Shown: positions 1-6,827 of the stretch, piece by piece | Layout: each line of letters begins with the position of its first letter | Position numbering within the stretch: position 1 is the first letter of the stretch | Source: JAKAQB01 sp027320105 | GTDB lineage: Bacteria > Actinomycetota > Acidimicrobiia > Acidimicrobiales > Palsa-688 | Assembly: GCA_027320105.1 (NCBI GenBank) | Contig: DAHVMA010000071.1 | Location: 1 to 17,025, forward strand | Direction: 5' to 3' | Length of the DNA: 17,025 nucleotides | The notes under the pieces: model-generated | Seen by the model: only the letters and a program-made list of their open reading frames with translations | Told to the model about the DNA's origin: nothing | Database searches by the model: none | Made by a program: the position numbers and the translations under genes

Positions 1-93
1 GGGGTGAGCCGGCGGGGTGCGCCGGCGGGGTGAGCCGGCGGGGTGAGCCGGCGGGGTGAGCCGGCGGGGTGAGCCGGCGGGGGGTGCGCCGGC
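1..93. repeat. 13-bp tandem repeat array
   Basis: Seven consecutive copies of a 13-bp unit, GGGGTGAGCCGGC, start at 1, 14, 27, 40, 53, 66 and 79. Copies 2 and 7 read GTGCGCC in place of GTGAGCC, and copy 7 has two extra G. The array begins at base 1, so it may extend beyond the window. The period is not a multiple of three, so a coding origin is unlikely. No function can be assigned. Confidence 0.9.
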
Positions 94-146
94 CCCGCAC
101 CAGGGTTCCGGGGGCAGCGCAGGCGTCAAACCGCGCGCACGCGGGA

Positions 147-194
147 CAACTGCGCGCACAGGCGACGATATAGCGTTGTGGTTGCGCGCAGTTG
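147..194. repeat. 12-bp inverted repeat (stem-loop)
   Basis: CAACTGCGCGCA at 147-158 is perfectly complementary to TGCGCGCAGTTG at 183-194, with a 24-nt loop. ACTGCGCGC recurs as a direct copy at about 199-208, so three related blocks are clustered. The hairpin would be very stable, but no T run follows on either strand, so a simple intrinsic terminator is not supported. It may be a binding site, a processing signal or part of an unrecognised RNA. Confidence 0.7.
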
Positions 195-254
195 GGCCGA
201 CTGCGCGCGGTAGGCCGTGCGGTCGTGTCGGAAACCCCGCCGTTCACGTCCCTC

Positions 255-268
255 GGTGGTCGACCACC
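255..268. promoter_or_regulatory. 14-bp perfect palindrome, possible operator
   Basis: GGTGGTCGACCACC is a perfect palindrome. A partial copy, GTGGTGGTCAT, follows at about 276-286. This is the geometry of a dimeric repressor site, but no gene start lies immediately next to it, so regulatory function is only a suggestion. Confidence 0.3.
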
Positions 269-474
269 TCCAATGCGTGGTGGTCATCTCTGCTCTGGAG
301 CAGCTCACCGCGCACCGTGGCTGGCTGCCTTCGCAACGCAGTCGATCGTCTTCTCCACCGGCAGACACAGCCGCCGCGCCAGGTGGGAGCGCGGTCCGCG
401 GCGGCTCGCCTGCCGCCCACGGGAGCCCGTCTCGCTCAAGGGGCGCTCACGGGGATCGGCCCTGTTCACGGGGC

Positions 475-1167
475 TCAGCCGCCGCCGAGGGCGGATAGCG
501 ACGTCGCGCCGTTGGGGATCGCCGGCGGCCTGGCCGTGCCGTACTGGGAGAAGCGGATCTGACCCGGTTGGTTGCGAGGGGCCGAGATGCTCTGGATGTA
601 CGGCTTGCCGGTCGCGTCGACGTACAGCGTCGCGCCGGTGGAGTCGCGCAGCGGTATCACCGACTGGCCGTCGACCGTGGTGGTGCTGCCCTTGGTTATC
701 GTGCCCGTCGGCTGGAGCTGCCGGACGAGCGCCGCAACCGACAGCAGCCGGGCGAGCTGGGTGAAGTTCGAGTTGGTGGCCGGGGCGTACCACCACTTGC
801 CGGCGAGGATGCTGCCGGCAGACGCCGGCGCGCCGAGAGCGGTCCACGACGACGCCGCCGCCTTCAGGTACACGTTGCCCTTCCCTGCCACGACGTCCAG
901 CTTGGCACCGTTGACGCTCATGGTCCCCCCGCCGCCGGTTGCCGACGAGACGATGTCGAGGCTGATCGGCTTGCCGCCAAACGTCCCGGTCCCGCTCACC
1001 CGGACGCTCGAAGCCGACGCGGTCGCCGCCTGGGCGTCTCTCAGAATCTGGCTGGGGCTCTTCGCCGCCTCCCCGTTGGAGCTCGGCCCGCCGCACGCCG
1101 CCGCCCCTCCGGCCAGCACGACCGCCACCGCTAGGGCTCCCACGACCCTGGTTCCCCGTCTGTTCAT
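475..1167 (-). CDS. LppX/LprG-like lipoprotein
   Basis: A 230-residue protein starting at ATG 1167, with a GGGGGG-rich ribosome binding site 8 nt upstream. The N-terminus has two Arg, a hydrophobic stretch (about residues 8-22) and a lipobox ending in Cys25 (GAAAC), so it should be exported and lipid-anchored. The rest, rich in Ser, Thr and Gly (SVRVSGTGTFGGK, KLDVVAGKGNVYLK, YVDATGKPYIQSI), resembles the antiparallel-sheet lipid-carrying fold of the LppX/LprAFG family. In mycobacteria LprG carries triacylated glycolipids and its gene also lies within the rib gene region, which supports the call. It is the last gene of the leftward train, 35 nt after the cold-shock-like gene. Lipid binding itself is inferred. 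Confidence 0.6.
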   Translation of the reverse strand: MNRRGTRVVGALAVAVVLAGGAAACGGPSSNGEAAKSPSQILRDAQAATASASSVRVSGTGTFGGKPISLDIVSSATGGGGTMSVNGAKLDVVAGKGNVYLKAAASSWTALGAPASAGSILAGKWWYAPATNSNFTQLARLLSVAALVRQLQPTGTITKGSTTTVDGQSVIPLRDSTGATLYVDATGKPYIQSISAPRNQPGQIRFSQYGTARPPAIPNGATSLSALGGG

Positions 1168-1202
1168 CTCCACGACCCCCCTCTGACGCGCCCGACCGGA
1201 CG

Positions 1203-1451
1203 CTAGCCGTTGGCGGAGCCCTCGTGCGGCGTGGTCACCAGGTTCCCGGCTTCCCACCGGCCGCCCCGCCCGGCGAGCACGGTGAAGCTCACGCGCGCCC
1301 CCACGGGGACGTCCCTCGTGCCGTCGGCGATCTGAGTGCAGTGGAACCGCGCCTCGGTGCCGTCGTCGGCGGTGACCGTGCCGAGGCCTGTTCCGGCGTC
1401 GAGCTCGCTGACGCGCCCGGTCGCGACGGTGGGGCGGCGGCGGACGTTCAC
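1203..1451 (-). CDS. small cold-shock-domain-like protein
   Basis: An 82-residue protein whose GTG start overlaps the hisG stop codon in a GTGA, so it is probably translated by coupling to hisG. Residues 12-70 resemble a cold-shock domain: GRVSELDAGTGLGTVTADDG, then FHCTQIADGTRDVPVGARV, then GRWEAGNL. Canonical cold-shock proteins carry aromatic RNP1 and RNP2 motifs (KGFGFI, VFVH). Here the first is replaced by GLGTVTADD and the second by ARFHC, so classical nucleic-acid stacking is reduced. Binding of RNA or single-stranded DNA is therefore possible but not certain. It sits between hisG and the lipoprotein gene. Confidence 0.55.
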   Translation of the reverse strand: MNVRRRPTVATGRVSELDAGTGLGTVTADDGTEARFHCTQIADGTRDVPVGARVSFTVLAGRGGRWEAGNLVTTPHEGSANG

Positions 1452-2323
1452 GGCACGATCTTCGCGATGGGCAGTTCGATGATGTCCTCCGCTCCCAGGT
1501 CCTTCAGGGCAGGGATGAGCACGTTGATGTCCTTCTTGGGCACGACGGCCTCCACGGCGAAGGCATCCCCGCCGAAGAGCTGCGACACCGTAGGTGCTTT
1601 CATGGCGGGGAGGACGCCGATCACCCGGTCGAGGTCGGCGGCGGACACGTTGAGCTTCACCAGGACGCGGGCACGCGCGACGAGTGTGCCCTGCAGCAGG
1701 GTGCGGAGTTGCTGCATGGCGTGGCGCCTGCCGTCGTCGGCGTGCGACGCGGGGTTGGCGATCAGCTCCGTGTACGAGGTGAGGACTGTCGCGACCACCC
1801 GGAGTCCAGCGGCGCGCAGAGCCCTTCCCGTCTCGGTGATCTCGACGACGGCGTCCGCGATCTCGGGAACCTTGGCTTCCGTCGCACCGTGCGACAGCCG
1901 TACCTCGGCCCGGATGCCGTGACTCTCGAGGAAGCGCGCTGTGAGCCGCGGGTACTCCGTCGAGACGCGCACCCCTGGGCGCAGGTCGGTGACCTCGCGG
2001 ACGGGGGAATCGTCGGCCACGGCAAGCACGACCCGTATGGGTCGGTCGGTCGCCTTCGAGTAGTGCAGCTCGCCGAGGCTGACGACGTCGCTGCCGGTCT
2101 CCTCCACCCAGTCGCGGCCGGTGATGCCGAGGTCGAACATCCCCTCGGCGATGTACTCGGGGATCTCCTGGGGCCGCAGGATCAGGACCTCGGCGATGCG
2201 AGGATCGGCGATGCTGGCGCGGTAGTCAACTGACGAGCTGCGTGACACCGCCAGGTCGGCGGCCTCGAACAGCTCGAGAGTCGCCAGCTCGAGCGACCCT
2301 TTCGGCAGGACGAGTCGGAGCAA
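1448..2323 (-). CDS. hisG: ATP phosphoribosyltransferase (HisG, long form)
   Basis: Catalyses the first step of histidine synthesis: ATP plus PRPP gives phosphoribosyl-ATP, in the cytoplasm. The 291 residues begin MLRLVLPKGSLE, typical for the family. The GMFDLGITGRDWVEE block lies at residues 61-75 and the PRPP-binding loop EITETGRALRA at about 161-171. About 80 C-terminal residues (from 212, including KAPTVSQLFGGDAF) form the ACT-like regulatory domain of long HisG, which does not need HisZ and is normally inhibited by histidine. The start is TTG at 2323, 8 nt after the ribH stop. In other actinobacteria hisE often lies between ribH and hisG; it is absent here. Confidence 0.95.
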   Translation of the reverse strand: MLRLVLPKGSLELATLELFEAADLAVSRSSSVDYRASIADPRIAEVLILRPQEIPEYIAEGMFDLGITGRDWVEETGSDVVSLGELHYSKATDRPIRVVLAVADDSPVREVTDLRPGVRVSTEYPRLTARFLESHGIRAEVRLSHGATEAKVPEIADAVVEITETGRALRAAGLRVVATVLTSYTELIANPASHADDGRRHAMQQLRTLLQGTLVARARVLVKLNVSAADLDRVIGVLPAMKAPTVSQLFGGDAFAVEAVVPKKDINVLIPALKDLGAEDIIELPIAKIVP

Positions 2324-2331
2324 GGCGCGGC

Positions 2332-2823
2332 TCAGGCCGGGTCAGGGAGGTGGCGGAACAGGTCCACCATCTCGATCGCGCTGGCCGCAGCCTCGTACCC
2401 CTTGTTGCCCGCCTTGGTCCCAGCCCGCTCGAGGGCCTGCTCGATGTTCTCGGTCGTCAGCACCCCGAAGACCACCGGGACCCCTGTGTCGAGGGCCACC
2501 CGGGCGACCCCGGCGGCGACCTGGCCGGCGACCAGGTCGTAGTGCGTCGTGGCTCCGCGGATGACCGTGCCGAGGGTGATCACGGCGTCGAAGCGGTCGG
2601 TGCGCGCCAGGCGGGCGGCGACGACGGGCAACTCGAAGGCGCCTGGCGCCCAGGCCACGGCCACGTCGGTGTCCGCCACCCCGTGGCGGCGGAGACCGTC
2701 GAGGCAGCCCTCGAGCAGGCGGCCCACCACCAGCTCGTTGAACCGGCTGGCGGCGACGGCGATGCGCATGCCGGCGCCGTCGAGGCGCCCTTCATAGACC
2801 GTGGCGTCACTCACGGTCGGCAC
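2332..2823 (-). CDS. ribH: 6,7-dimethyl-8-ribityllumazine synthase (RibH)
   Basis: Condenses 5-amino-6-ribitylaminouracil with 3,4-dihydroxy-2-butanone 4-phosphate, the penultimate step of riboflavin synthesis. The 163 residues contain the family motifs AASRFNELVVGRLLEGC (25-40), WAPGAFELPV (58-67) and GATTHYDLV (90-98), with the catalytic His at 94. The length matches the usual 150-165. The start is GTG at 2823, overlapping the end of ribBA by 17 nt, with a GGAGG 3 nt upstream. A second GTG at 2814 is an alternative with a 12-nt spacer; both give nearly the same protein. The family assembles as a 60-mer or a decamer/pentamer. Confidence 0.95.
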   Translation of the reverse strand: MPTVSDATVYEGRLDGAGMRIAVAASRFNELVVGRLLEGCLDGLRRHGVADTDVAVAWAPGAFELPVVAARLARTDRFDAVITLGTVIRGATTHYDLVAGQVAAGVARVALDTGVPVVFGVLTTENIEQALERAGTKAGNKGYEAAASAIEMVDLFRHLPDPA

Positions 2824-4033
2824 TGGCCTCCGGGAAGTCGTGGCCCATCCTGTCGCGCTTGGTCTGCAGGTACCGGATGTTCTCGGCCGTGGGCGCTGTG
2901 ACGATCGGCACCCGTTCGACGATCTGGAGGCCGTAGCCCTCGAGGCCGCCGCGCTTGGCGGGGTTGTTGGTCATGAGCCGCATGGTGGTGACTCCGAGAT
3001 CGACGAGGATCTGGGCGCCGATCCCGTACTCGCGGCTGTCTACCGGAAGGCCCAGGTGGATGTTGGCGTCGACGGTGTCGTAGCCGCGGTCCTGCAACCG
3101 GTAGGCCTCGAGCTTGCGGGCGATGCCGATCCCCCGCCCTTCGTGGCCGCGTAGGTAGACGATCACCCCGAGGCCCTCCTGGTCGATCATGCGCATGGCT
3201 TCGTGCAGCTGGGTCCCGCAGTCGCAGCGGCGGGAGCCGAAGATGTCACCGGTGAGGCATTCGCTGTGCACCCGGACCAAGACGCCGTCCTTACCTGCAG
3301 GCTGCCCCCTCACGATGGCGATGTGCGTCAGGTTGTCGAGCTCGCTCTTGTAGGCGATGCACTCGAACTCCCCGTAGTCCGTCGGGATGCGGGCCGACGA
3401 GACCCGGTCCACGAGGCGCTCGGTGCGCCGCCGGTACCTCACGAGGTCGGCGATGGTGATGAGCTTCAGGCCGTGCTCGGCGGCGAAAGCCTCGAGCTCC
3501 GCTCGGCGGGCCATCGACAGGCGGTCGGCGCTCACGACCTCGCACAGCACCCCAGCGGGGGGCAGCCCGGCCAGCCGGGCGAGGTCCACAGCCGCCTCCG
3601 TGTGCCCGGCTCGCACCAGGACGCCACCCTCGCGGGCTCGCAGCACGTGGAGGTGGCCGGGGCGGTTGAAGTCCTTGGCGCTCACCTCAGGGGCGACCAG
3701 CGCCCTGGCCGTTGCCGAACGGTCCGCCGCCGAGATGCCCGTCGTGGTCCCGTGGCGGTAGTCGACGGTGACGGTGAACGCCGTGCGCTGGCTCTCGGTG
3801 TTGCGTGCCACCATGAGCTGCAGGTCGAGCTCGTCGGCGCGCTCGGCGGTGATCGACGCGCAGATGAGCCCCGACGTGTGTCGCACGATGAAGGCCATCG
3901 TCTCGGGCGTGGCATGGGCCGCTGCGACGATGAGGTCACCCTCGTTCTCGCGGTCCTCGTCGTCGACGACGACCACGATCTCGCCGCTGCGAACGGCTTC
4001 GACCGCTTCCTCGACGGTGTCGGAGGCCATCAT
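2807..4033 (-). CDS. ribBA: bifunctional DHBP synthase / GTP cyclohydrolase II (RibBA)
   Basis: A 408-residue fusion feeding both branches of riboflavin synthesis. Residues 1-203 are 3,4-dihydroxy-2-butanone 4-phosphate synthase (substrate ribulose 5-phosphate), with the acidic metal loop DDEDRENEGD (24-33), HGTTTGISAADR (94-105) and RAGHTEAAVDL (141-151). Residues 204-400 are GTP cyclohydrolase II: zinc-binding Cys259, Cys270 and Cys272 in HSECLTGDIFGSRRCDC, then RGHEGRGIG (295-303) and NNPAKR near the C-terminus. Both sets of catalytic motifs look intact. The ATG start overlaps the ribE stop in an ATGA. Ribulose 5-phosphate is supplied by the pathway that includes Rpe, encoded upstream. Confidence 0.97.
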   Translation of the reverse strand: MMASDTVEEAVEAVRSGEIVVVVDDEDRENEGDLIVAAAHATPETMAFIVRHTSGLICASITAERADELDLQLMVARNTESQRTAFTVTVDYRHGTTTGISAADRSATARALVAPEVSAKDFNRPGHLHVLRAREGGVLVRAGHTEAAVDLARLAGLPPAGVLCEVVSADRLSMARRAELEAFAAEHGLKLITIADLVRYRRRTERLVDRVSSARIPTDYGEFECIAYKSELDNLTHIAIVRGQPAGKDGVLVRVHSECLTGDIFGSRRCDCGTQLHEAMRMIDQEGLGVIVYLRGHEGRGIGIARKLEAYRLQDRGYDTVDANIHLGLPVDSREYGIGAQILVDLGVTTMRLMTNNPAKRGGLEGYGLQIVERVPIVTAPTAENIRYLQTKRDRMGHDFPEASADRE

Positions 4034-4632
4034 CGACCCTCGGCGTACGGCGTGACCGTCCCCGCTCCGAGCAGGCGCTCCACATACTTGGCGATCACAT
4101 CGGCCTCCAGGTTGACGCCGTCACCGGCCGCCCTTGCCCCAAGGGTAGTGACAGCCGCGGTGTGAGGGATGATGGCGGCGGAGAACCAGTCTTCCCCGAC
4201 ATCGACAACGGTGAGGCTGCAGCCGTCCACCGTCACCGAGCCCTTCTGCACCAGGTAGGGCATCATGGAGCTCGGGACGCGTACCTGCAGGGCCGGTGCC
4301 GGCGCCACGATCTCGCCGACGCCGTCGACGTGGCCCTGGACTAGGTGGCCGCCCAACCGGCCGTCGGCTCGCATCGGTCGTTCCAGGTTGACCGCGTCCC
4401 CTGGCCGCAACCGGCCGAGGGTGGTCCGCTGCAGCGTCTCGGGCACCGCGTCGGCGGCCCACCACCCGGGTCCGATGTCCACGACGGTCAGGCAGGCGCC
4501 GCTGACGGCGATGGAATCGCCCACGGCGGCGCCCTCCGACACGACGGCCGCCTCGATGACCAGCCGGGTGGCGGCAGGGCTGGGGTCAACGGAGAGCACC
4601 CGGCCGAGCTCCTCGACTATCCCGGTGAACAC
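4030..4632 (-). CDS. ribE: riboflavin synthase, alpha chain (RibE)
   Basis: Dismutates two molecules of 6,7-dimethyl-8-ribityllumazine to riboflavin and the ribityl-aminouracil precursor. The 200 residues show two similar barrels. The first runs from MFTGIVEELG through AVSGACLTVV, and the second from LGGHLVQGHVDG (about 93-104) through VTVDGCSLTVVDV, ending with a C-terminal helix (IAKYVERLL). The start is GTG at 4632 because the family begins MFTGIVE. No clear Shine-Dalgarno sequence precedes it. The start region is duplicated as a 20-bp tandem repeat (4621-4660), which places a second, out-of-frame GTGTTCACCGGG 20 nt upstream. The gene lies 30 nt after ribD and overlaps ribBA by 4 nt. The symbol ribC is used in some genomes. 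Confidence 0.96.
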   Translation of the reverse strand: MFTGIVEELGRVLSVDPSPAATRLVIEAAVVSEGAAVGDSIAVSGACLTVVDIGPGWWAADAVPETLQRTTLGRLRPGDAVNLERPMRADGRLGGHLVQGHVDGVGEIVAPAPALQVRVPSSMMPYLVQKGSVTVDGCSLTVVDVGEDWFSAAIIPHTAAVTTLGARAAGDGVNLEADVIAKYVERLLGAGTVTPYAEGR

Positions 4633-4660
4633 TGCACGGACCCGGTGAACACTGCAGGGA
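4621..4660. repeat. 20-bp tandem duplication over the ribE start
   Basis: Positions 4621-4640 and 4641-4660 are identical at 19 of 20 bases. Each begins CCCGGTGAACACTGCA; only C4637 versus G4657 differs. On the minus strand each copy contains GTGTTCACCGGG, the first four ribE codons, so the initiation site exists twice, 20 nt apart and in different frames. The duplication fills almost all of the ribD-ribE gap. Confidence 0.9.
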
Positions 4661-4662
4661 AG

Positions 4663-5667
4663 CTAGTCTGGTGCCGGCGCCTCCGTCGTTGCCCACACGT
4701 CGATACGGACGTCGTCGCCGAGCCGGCGTACCAGGTCGAGGCGGCCGCGCCACACCTGGCTCATCGACGCTGCACCCGGGCCGGCGAGCAGCGGCAACCC
4801 GTCGTCGCCGCCGAGGAGGGCCGGGGCCACGTAGAGGACGTACTGGTCGACGAGGCCGGCCCGGTGGAACGAATGCGCGACGTGTGGCCCGCCCTCCACG
4901 AGCAGCTGCAGGACGTCACGCCGTCCGAGGAGGTCCAGCAGCTCCCCCAGATCGCCGTCATGTTCGATTGCCGGTGCCGCCCGGGCGCCCGGCGGGATCC
5001 GGCCGAGCACCACCCGGAGTGGGTCGCGGCCGGGAGCGTCGCGAACGGTGAGTGCCGGGTCGTCGGCCCGCACGGTGCCCGCACCGACGGCGACGGCGTC
5101 GCTCTGCGCCCGCAGCCCGTGGGCATCGGCCCGCGCCAGCGCCCCGGTTATCCAGCGGCTGGTGCCGTCGGGCGCCGCTGTGCGGCCGTCGAGGGTGGTG
5201 GCAAGCTTGAGCACCACCCAGGGACGTCCCGTGCGGCGGTGCTTCAGGTAGGGCGCGAGATCGTGTGTCGCCTGCTCTGCGCCGGTGCCGACGTCCACGG
5301 CTATGCCCGCCTCGCGGAGGCGGGCGACTCCCCGGCCGGCCACGCGCGGGTCGGGGTCCAAGGCGGCGACGACCACCCGCCGGACCCCCGCTTCGACGAG
5401 CGCATCGGCGCACGGAGGCGTCCGACCGTGATGAGCGCAAGGTTCGAGGGTCACGTAGACCGTCGAACCGCGGGCGTCGCCGCCGGCGAGGCCCAGGGCG
5501 ACGACCTCGGCGTGGGGTCCGCCGGCGGGCTGGGTTGCCCCCTCGTACGCCGGGGCATCGCCGTGCGGGACGACGACGGCGCCGACCCACGGGTTGGGTG
5601 AGGTGATGTGGCGCACCGAGCGGCCGAGGGCCAGCGCCTCGGCCATGAACGCCTCGTCAGGCGTCAC
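4663..5667 (-). CDS. ribD: bifunctional pyrimidine deaminase/reductase (RibD)
   Basis: Catalyses deamination and then side-chain reduction of the pyrimidine made by GTP cyclohydrolase II. The 334-residue protein starts at GTG 5667, where GTGA overlaps the stop of the preceding MoaB-like gene. The frame is open further upstream, but that part lies inside the neighbour. The N-terminal deaminase domain has the zinc motifs PHAEVVAL and TLEPCAHHGRTPPC. The reductase domain begins near RPWVVLKLATTLDGRTA and contains DAVAVGAGTVRADDP and LVEGGPHVA. The linker between VVLGRIPPG and LLVEGG looks about 30 residues shorter than in E. coli or Bacillus RibD; mycobacterial RibG is also compact. Function is still expected. 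Confidence 0.94.
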   Translation of the reverse strand: MTPDEAFMAEALALGRSVRHITSPNPWVGAVVVPHGDAPAYEGATQPAGGPHAEVVALGLAGGDARGSTVYVTLEPCAHHGRTPPCADALVEAGVRRVVVAALDPDPRVAGRGVARLREAGIAVDVGTGAEQATHDLAPYLKHRRTGRPWVVLKLATTLDGRTAAPDGTSRWITGALARADAHGLRAQSDAVAVGAGTVRADDPALTVRDAPGRDPLRVVLGRIPPGARAAPAIEHDGDLGELLDLLGRRDVLQLLVEGGPHVAHSFHRAGLVDQYVLYVAPALLGGDDGLPLLAGPGAASMSQVWRGRLDLVRRLGDDVRIDVWATTEAPAPD

Positions 5668-6146
5668 GGGTGCTGGGTCGGCTCGCCCGCGAGGAGCTCG
5701 AGGGCGTGCGGGAGCACGTCGGCCACCGCCTGGAAGCACTCCACGGCACCGGAGGGGGATCCTGGTGTGTTGAGGACGATCGTCCGACCGCGGGTGCCGG
5801 CGATGCCCCGGGACAGCCGGCCGAGCGGGCTGCGCAGGCGCATCGCCTCCGCCAGGCCCGGCGCCTCCCGGTCGAGGACCTCGCGCGTGCCCTCGGGCGT
5901 GTGGTCCCGTGGCGCGAAGCCGGTGCCGCCCGTGGTGACGACGAGACCGGTGAAGGCGCCGGTCACGCGGGCCAGCTCACCGGCCACCGAAGCCACGCCG
6001 TCCGGCACGACCGAGCGTTCGACGACCTCGAAGCCGGCTTCCTCCAGCGCGGTCGCGAGGGCTGCGCCCGAGCGGTCCTCGCGCGTTCCGGCGACGACGC
6101 CGTCCGAGACGGTCACAACCTTGGCCTGGTGGCGGTGCTCGCTCAC
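5664..6146 (-). CDS. MoaB/MogA-family molybdopterin-binding protein
   Basis: A 160-residue protein starting at GTG 6146, overlapping the rpe stop in a GTGA. It is a single MoCF (MoaB/Mog) domain: VVTVSDGVVAGTREDRSG at the N-terminus, VVTTGGTGFAPRDHTPEG at 69-86 and LNTPGSPSGAVECF at 125-138. Members adenylylate molybdopterin before molybdenum insertion. The GGTG..PRD.TPEG and PGSP signatures mark the substrate-binding side, and the length fits MoaB. No other molybdenum cofactor gene is in the window, and its place between rpe and ribD is unusual for such a gene. It could be a true MoaB/MogA recruited to this operon or a paralogue with another role. The family is certain; the exact function is not. 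Confidence 0.85.
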   Translation of the reverse strand: MSEHRHQAKVVTVSDGVVAGTREDRSGAALATALEEAGFEVVERSVVPDGVASVAGELARVTGAFTGLVVTTGGTGFAPRDHTPEGTREVLDREAPGLAEAMRLRSPLGRLSRGIAGTRGRTIVLNTPGSPSGAVECFQAVADVLPHALELLAGEPTQHP

Positions 6147-6802
6147 CGCAGGGCCCCCGCGGCGGCCCGGCGGATGGCGGCGGCGGCGTCGAGCGGGTCG
6201 GGTGCCCCGAAGATGGCGCTGCCCGCGACCAGCATGCGCGCTCCGGCCCCGGCGACTGCCGGCGCCGTAGCGGGGTCGATCCCGCCATCGACCTCGAGGA
6301 CGACATCGAGCTCCTGCTCCGAGATGGCCTGCGCCGCCGCCGCGATCTTCGGCACCACCTCCCTCATGAAGCTCTGGCCACCGAACCCCGGGTGGACGGT
6401 CATCACCAGCAGCAGGTCGATCTGGTCGAGCCACGGTCGGGCGGCGTCGAAGGGGGTTTCCGGGTTGACGGCCAGGCCGACGCCGAGCCCGAGGTCCCGC
6501 ATGGTGCCGATCAGGGCGGCGGTGCCGCCGACCTCGACGTGGACGCTGCAGGAGTCGGCCCCGGCGGCCCGGAACGCCTCCAGGTGGTCACCCGGGTTGG
6601 TGATCATCAGGTGGCAGTCGAGGTACAGGTCGGTGTGCCTGCGGATGGCCCTCACGACCGGCGGCCCGATCGTCAGGTTGGGTACGAAATGGCCGTCCAT
6701 CACATCCACGTGCAGCCAGTCCGCCTCGGGGGCGACCTGGTCGATCGCGGCGCCGAGCGCGGCGAAGTCGGCGGAGAGGATCGACGGTGCCACGCGGATC
6801 AT
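6143..6802 (-). CDS. rpe: ribulose-phosphate 3-epimerase (Rpe)
   Basis: Interconverts ribulose 5-phosphate and xylulose 5-phosphate in the pentose phosphate and Calvin pathways. The 219-residue TIM barrel begins MIRVAPSILSADF. Metal and catalytic residues are visible in HVDVMDGHFVPN (31-42), LDCHLMITNP (61-70), MTVHPGFGGQSF and LEVDGGI. The ATG at 6802 is the natural family start; the frame is open further upstream but overlaps rsmB. It begins 25 nt after the rsmB stop. There is no Shine-Dalgarno sequence, but TACGCT lies 7 nt before ATG, which may be a -10 element for a leaderless transcript. The next gene overlaps by GTGA. Confidence 0.96.
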   Translation of the reverse strand: MIRVAPSILSADFAALGAAIDQVAPEADWLHVDVMDGHFVPNLTIGPPVVRAIRRHTDLYLDCHLMITNPGDHLEAFRAAGADSCSVHVEVGGTAALIGTMRDLGLGVGLAVNPETPFDAARPWLDQIDLLLVMTVHPGFGGQSFMREVVPKIAAAAQAISEQELDVVLEVDGGIDPATAPAVAGAGARMLVAGSAIFGAPDPLDAAAAIRRAAAGALR

Positions 6803-6827
6803 GAACCCGAGCGTAGGCGGCGTGCGC

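Larger units (their letters stand above)
100..474. other. gene-free intergenic region with short inverted repeats
   Basis: I see no convincing gene here. The open frames lack a plausible ribosome binding site and recognisable protein character, and they run antisense into the lipoprotein gene. The stretch holds a 12-bp inverted repeat (147-194) and a 14-bp palindrome (255-268). It lies downstream of the last gene of the long leftward gene train, so a terminator or 3' untranslated region would be expected here, but no hairpin followed by a T run is visible. Confidence 0.5.

Noticed and set aside
1..93. CRISPR array
   Set aside because: The units are 13 bp and directly adjacent, with no spacers.
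305..1096. Second long leftward frame overlapping the lipoprotein gene
   Set aside because: It has Arg/Pro/Gly-rich composition typical of an out-of-frame reading of GC-rich DNA and no recognisable motif, whereas the lipoprotein frame has a signal sequence and lipobox.
3203..5601. Long plus-strand frames opposite the rib genes
   Set aside because: They are antisense shadows of genes with complete enzymatic motifs on the minus strand.
5600..5760. FMN riboswitch upstream of ribD
   Set aside because: ribD overlaps the previous gene and no conserved RFN-element sequence blocks are visible there or before def.
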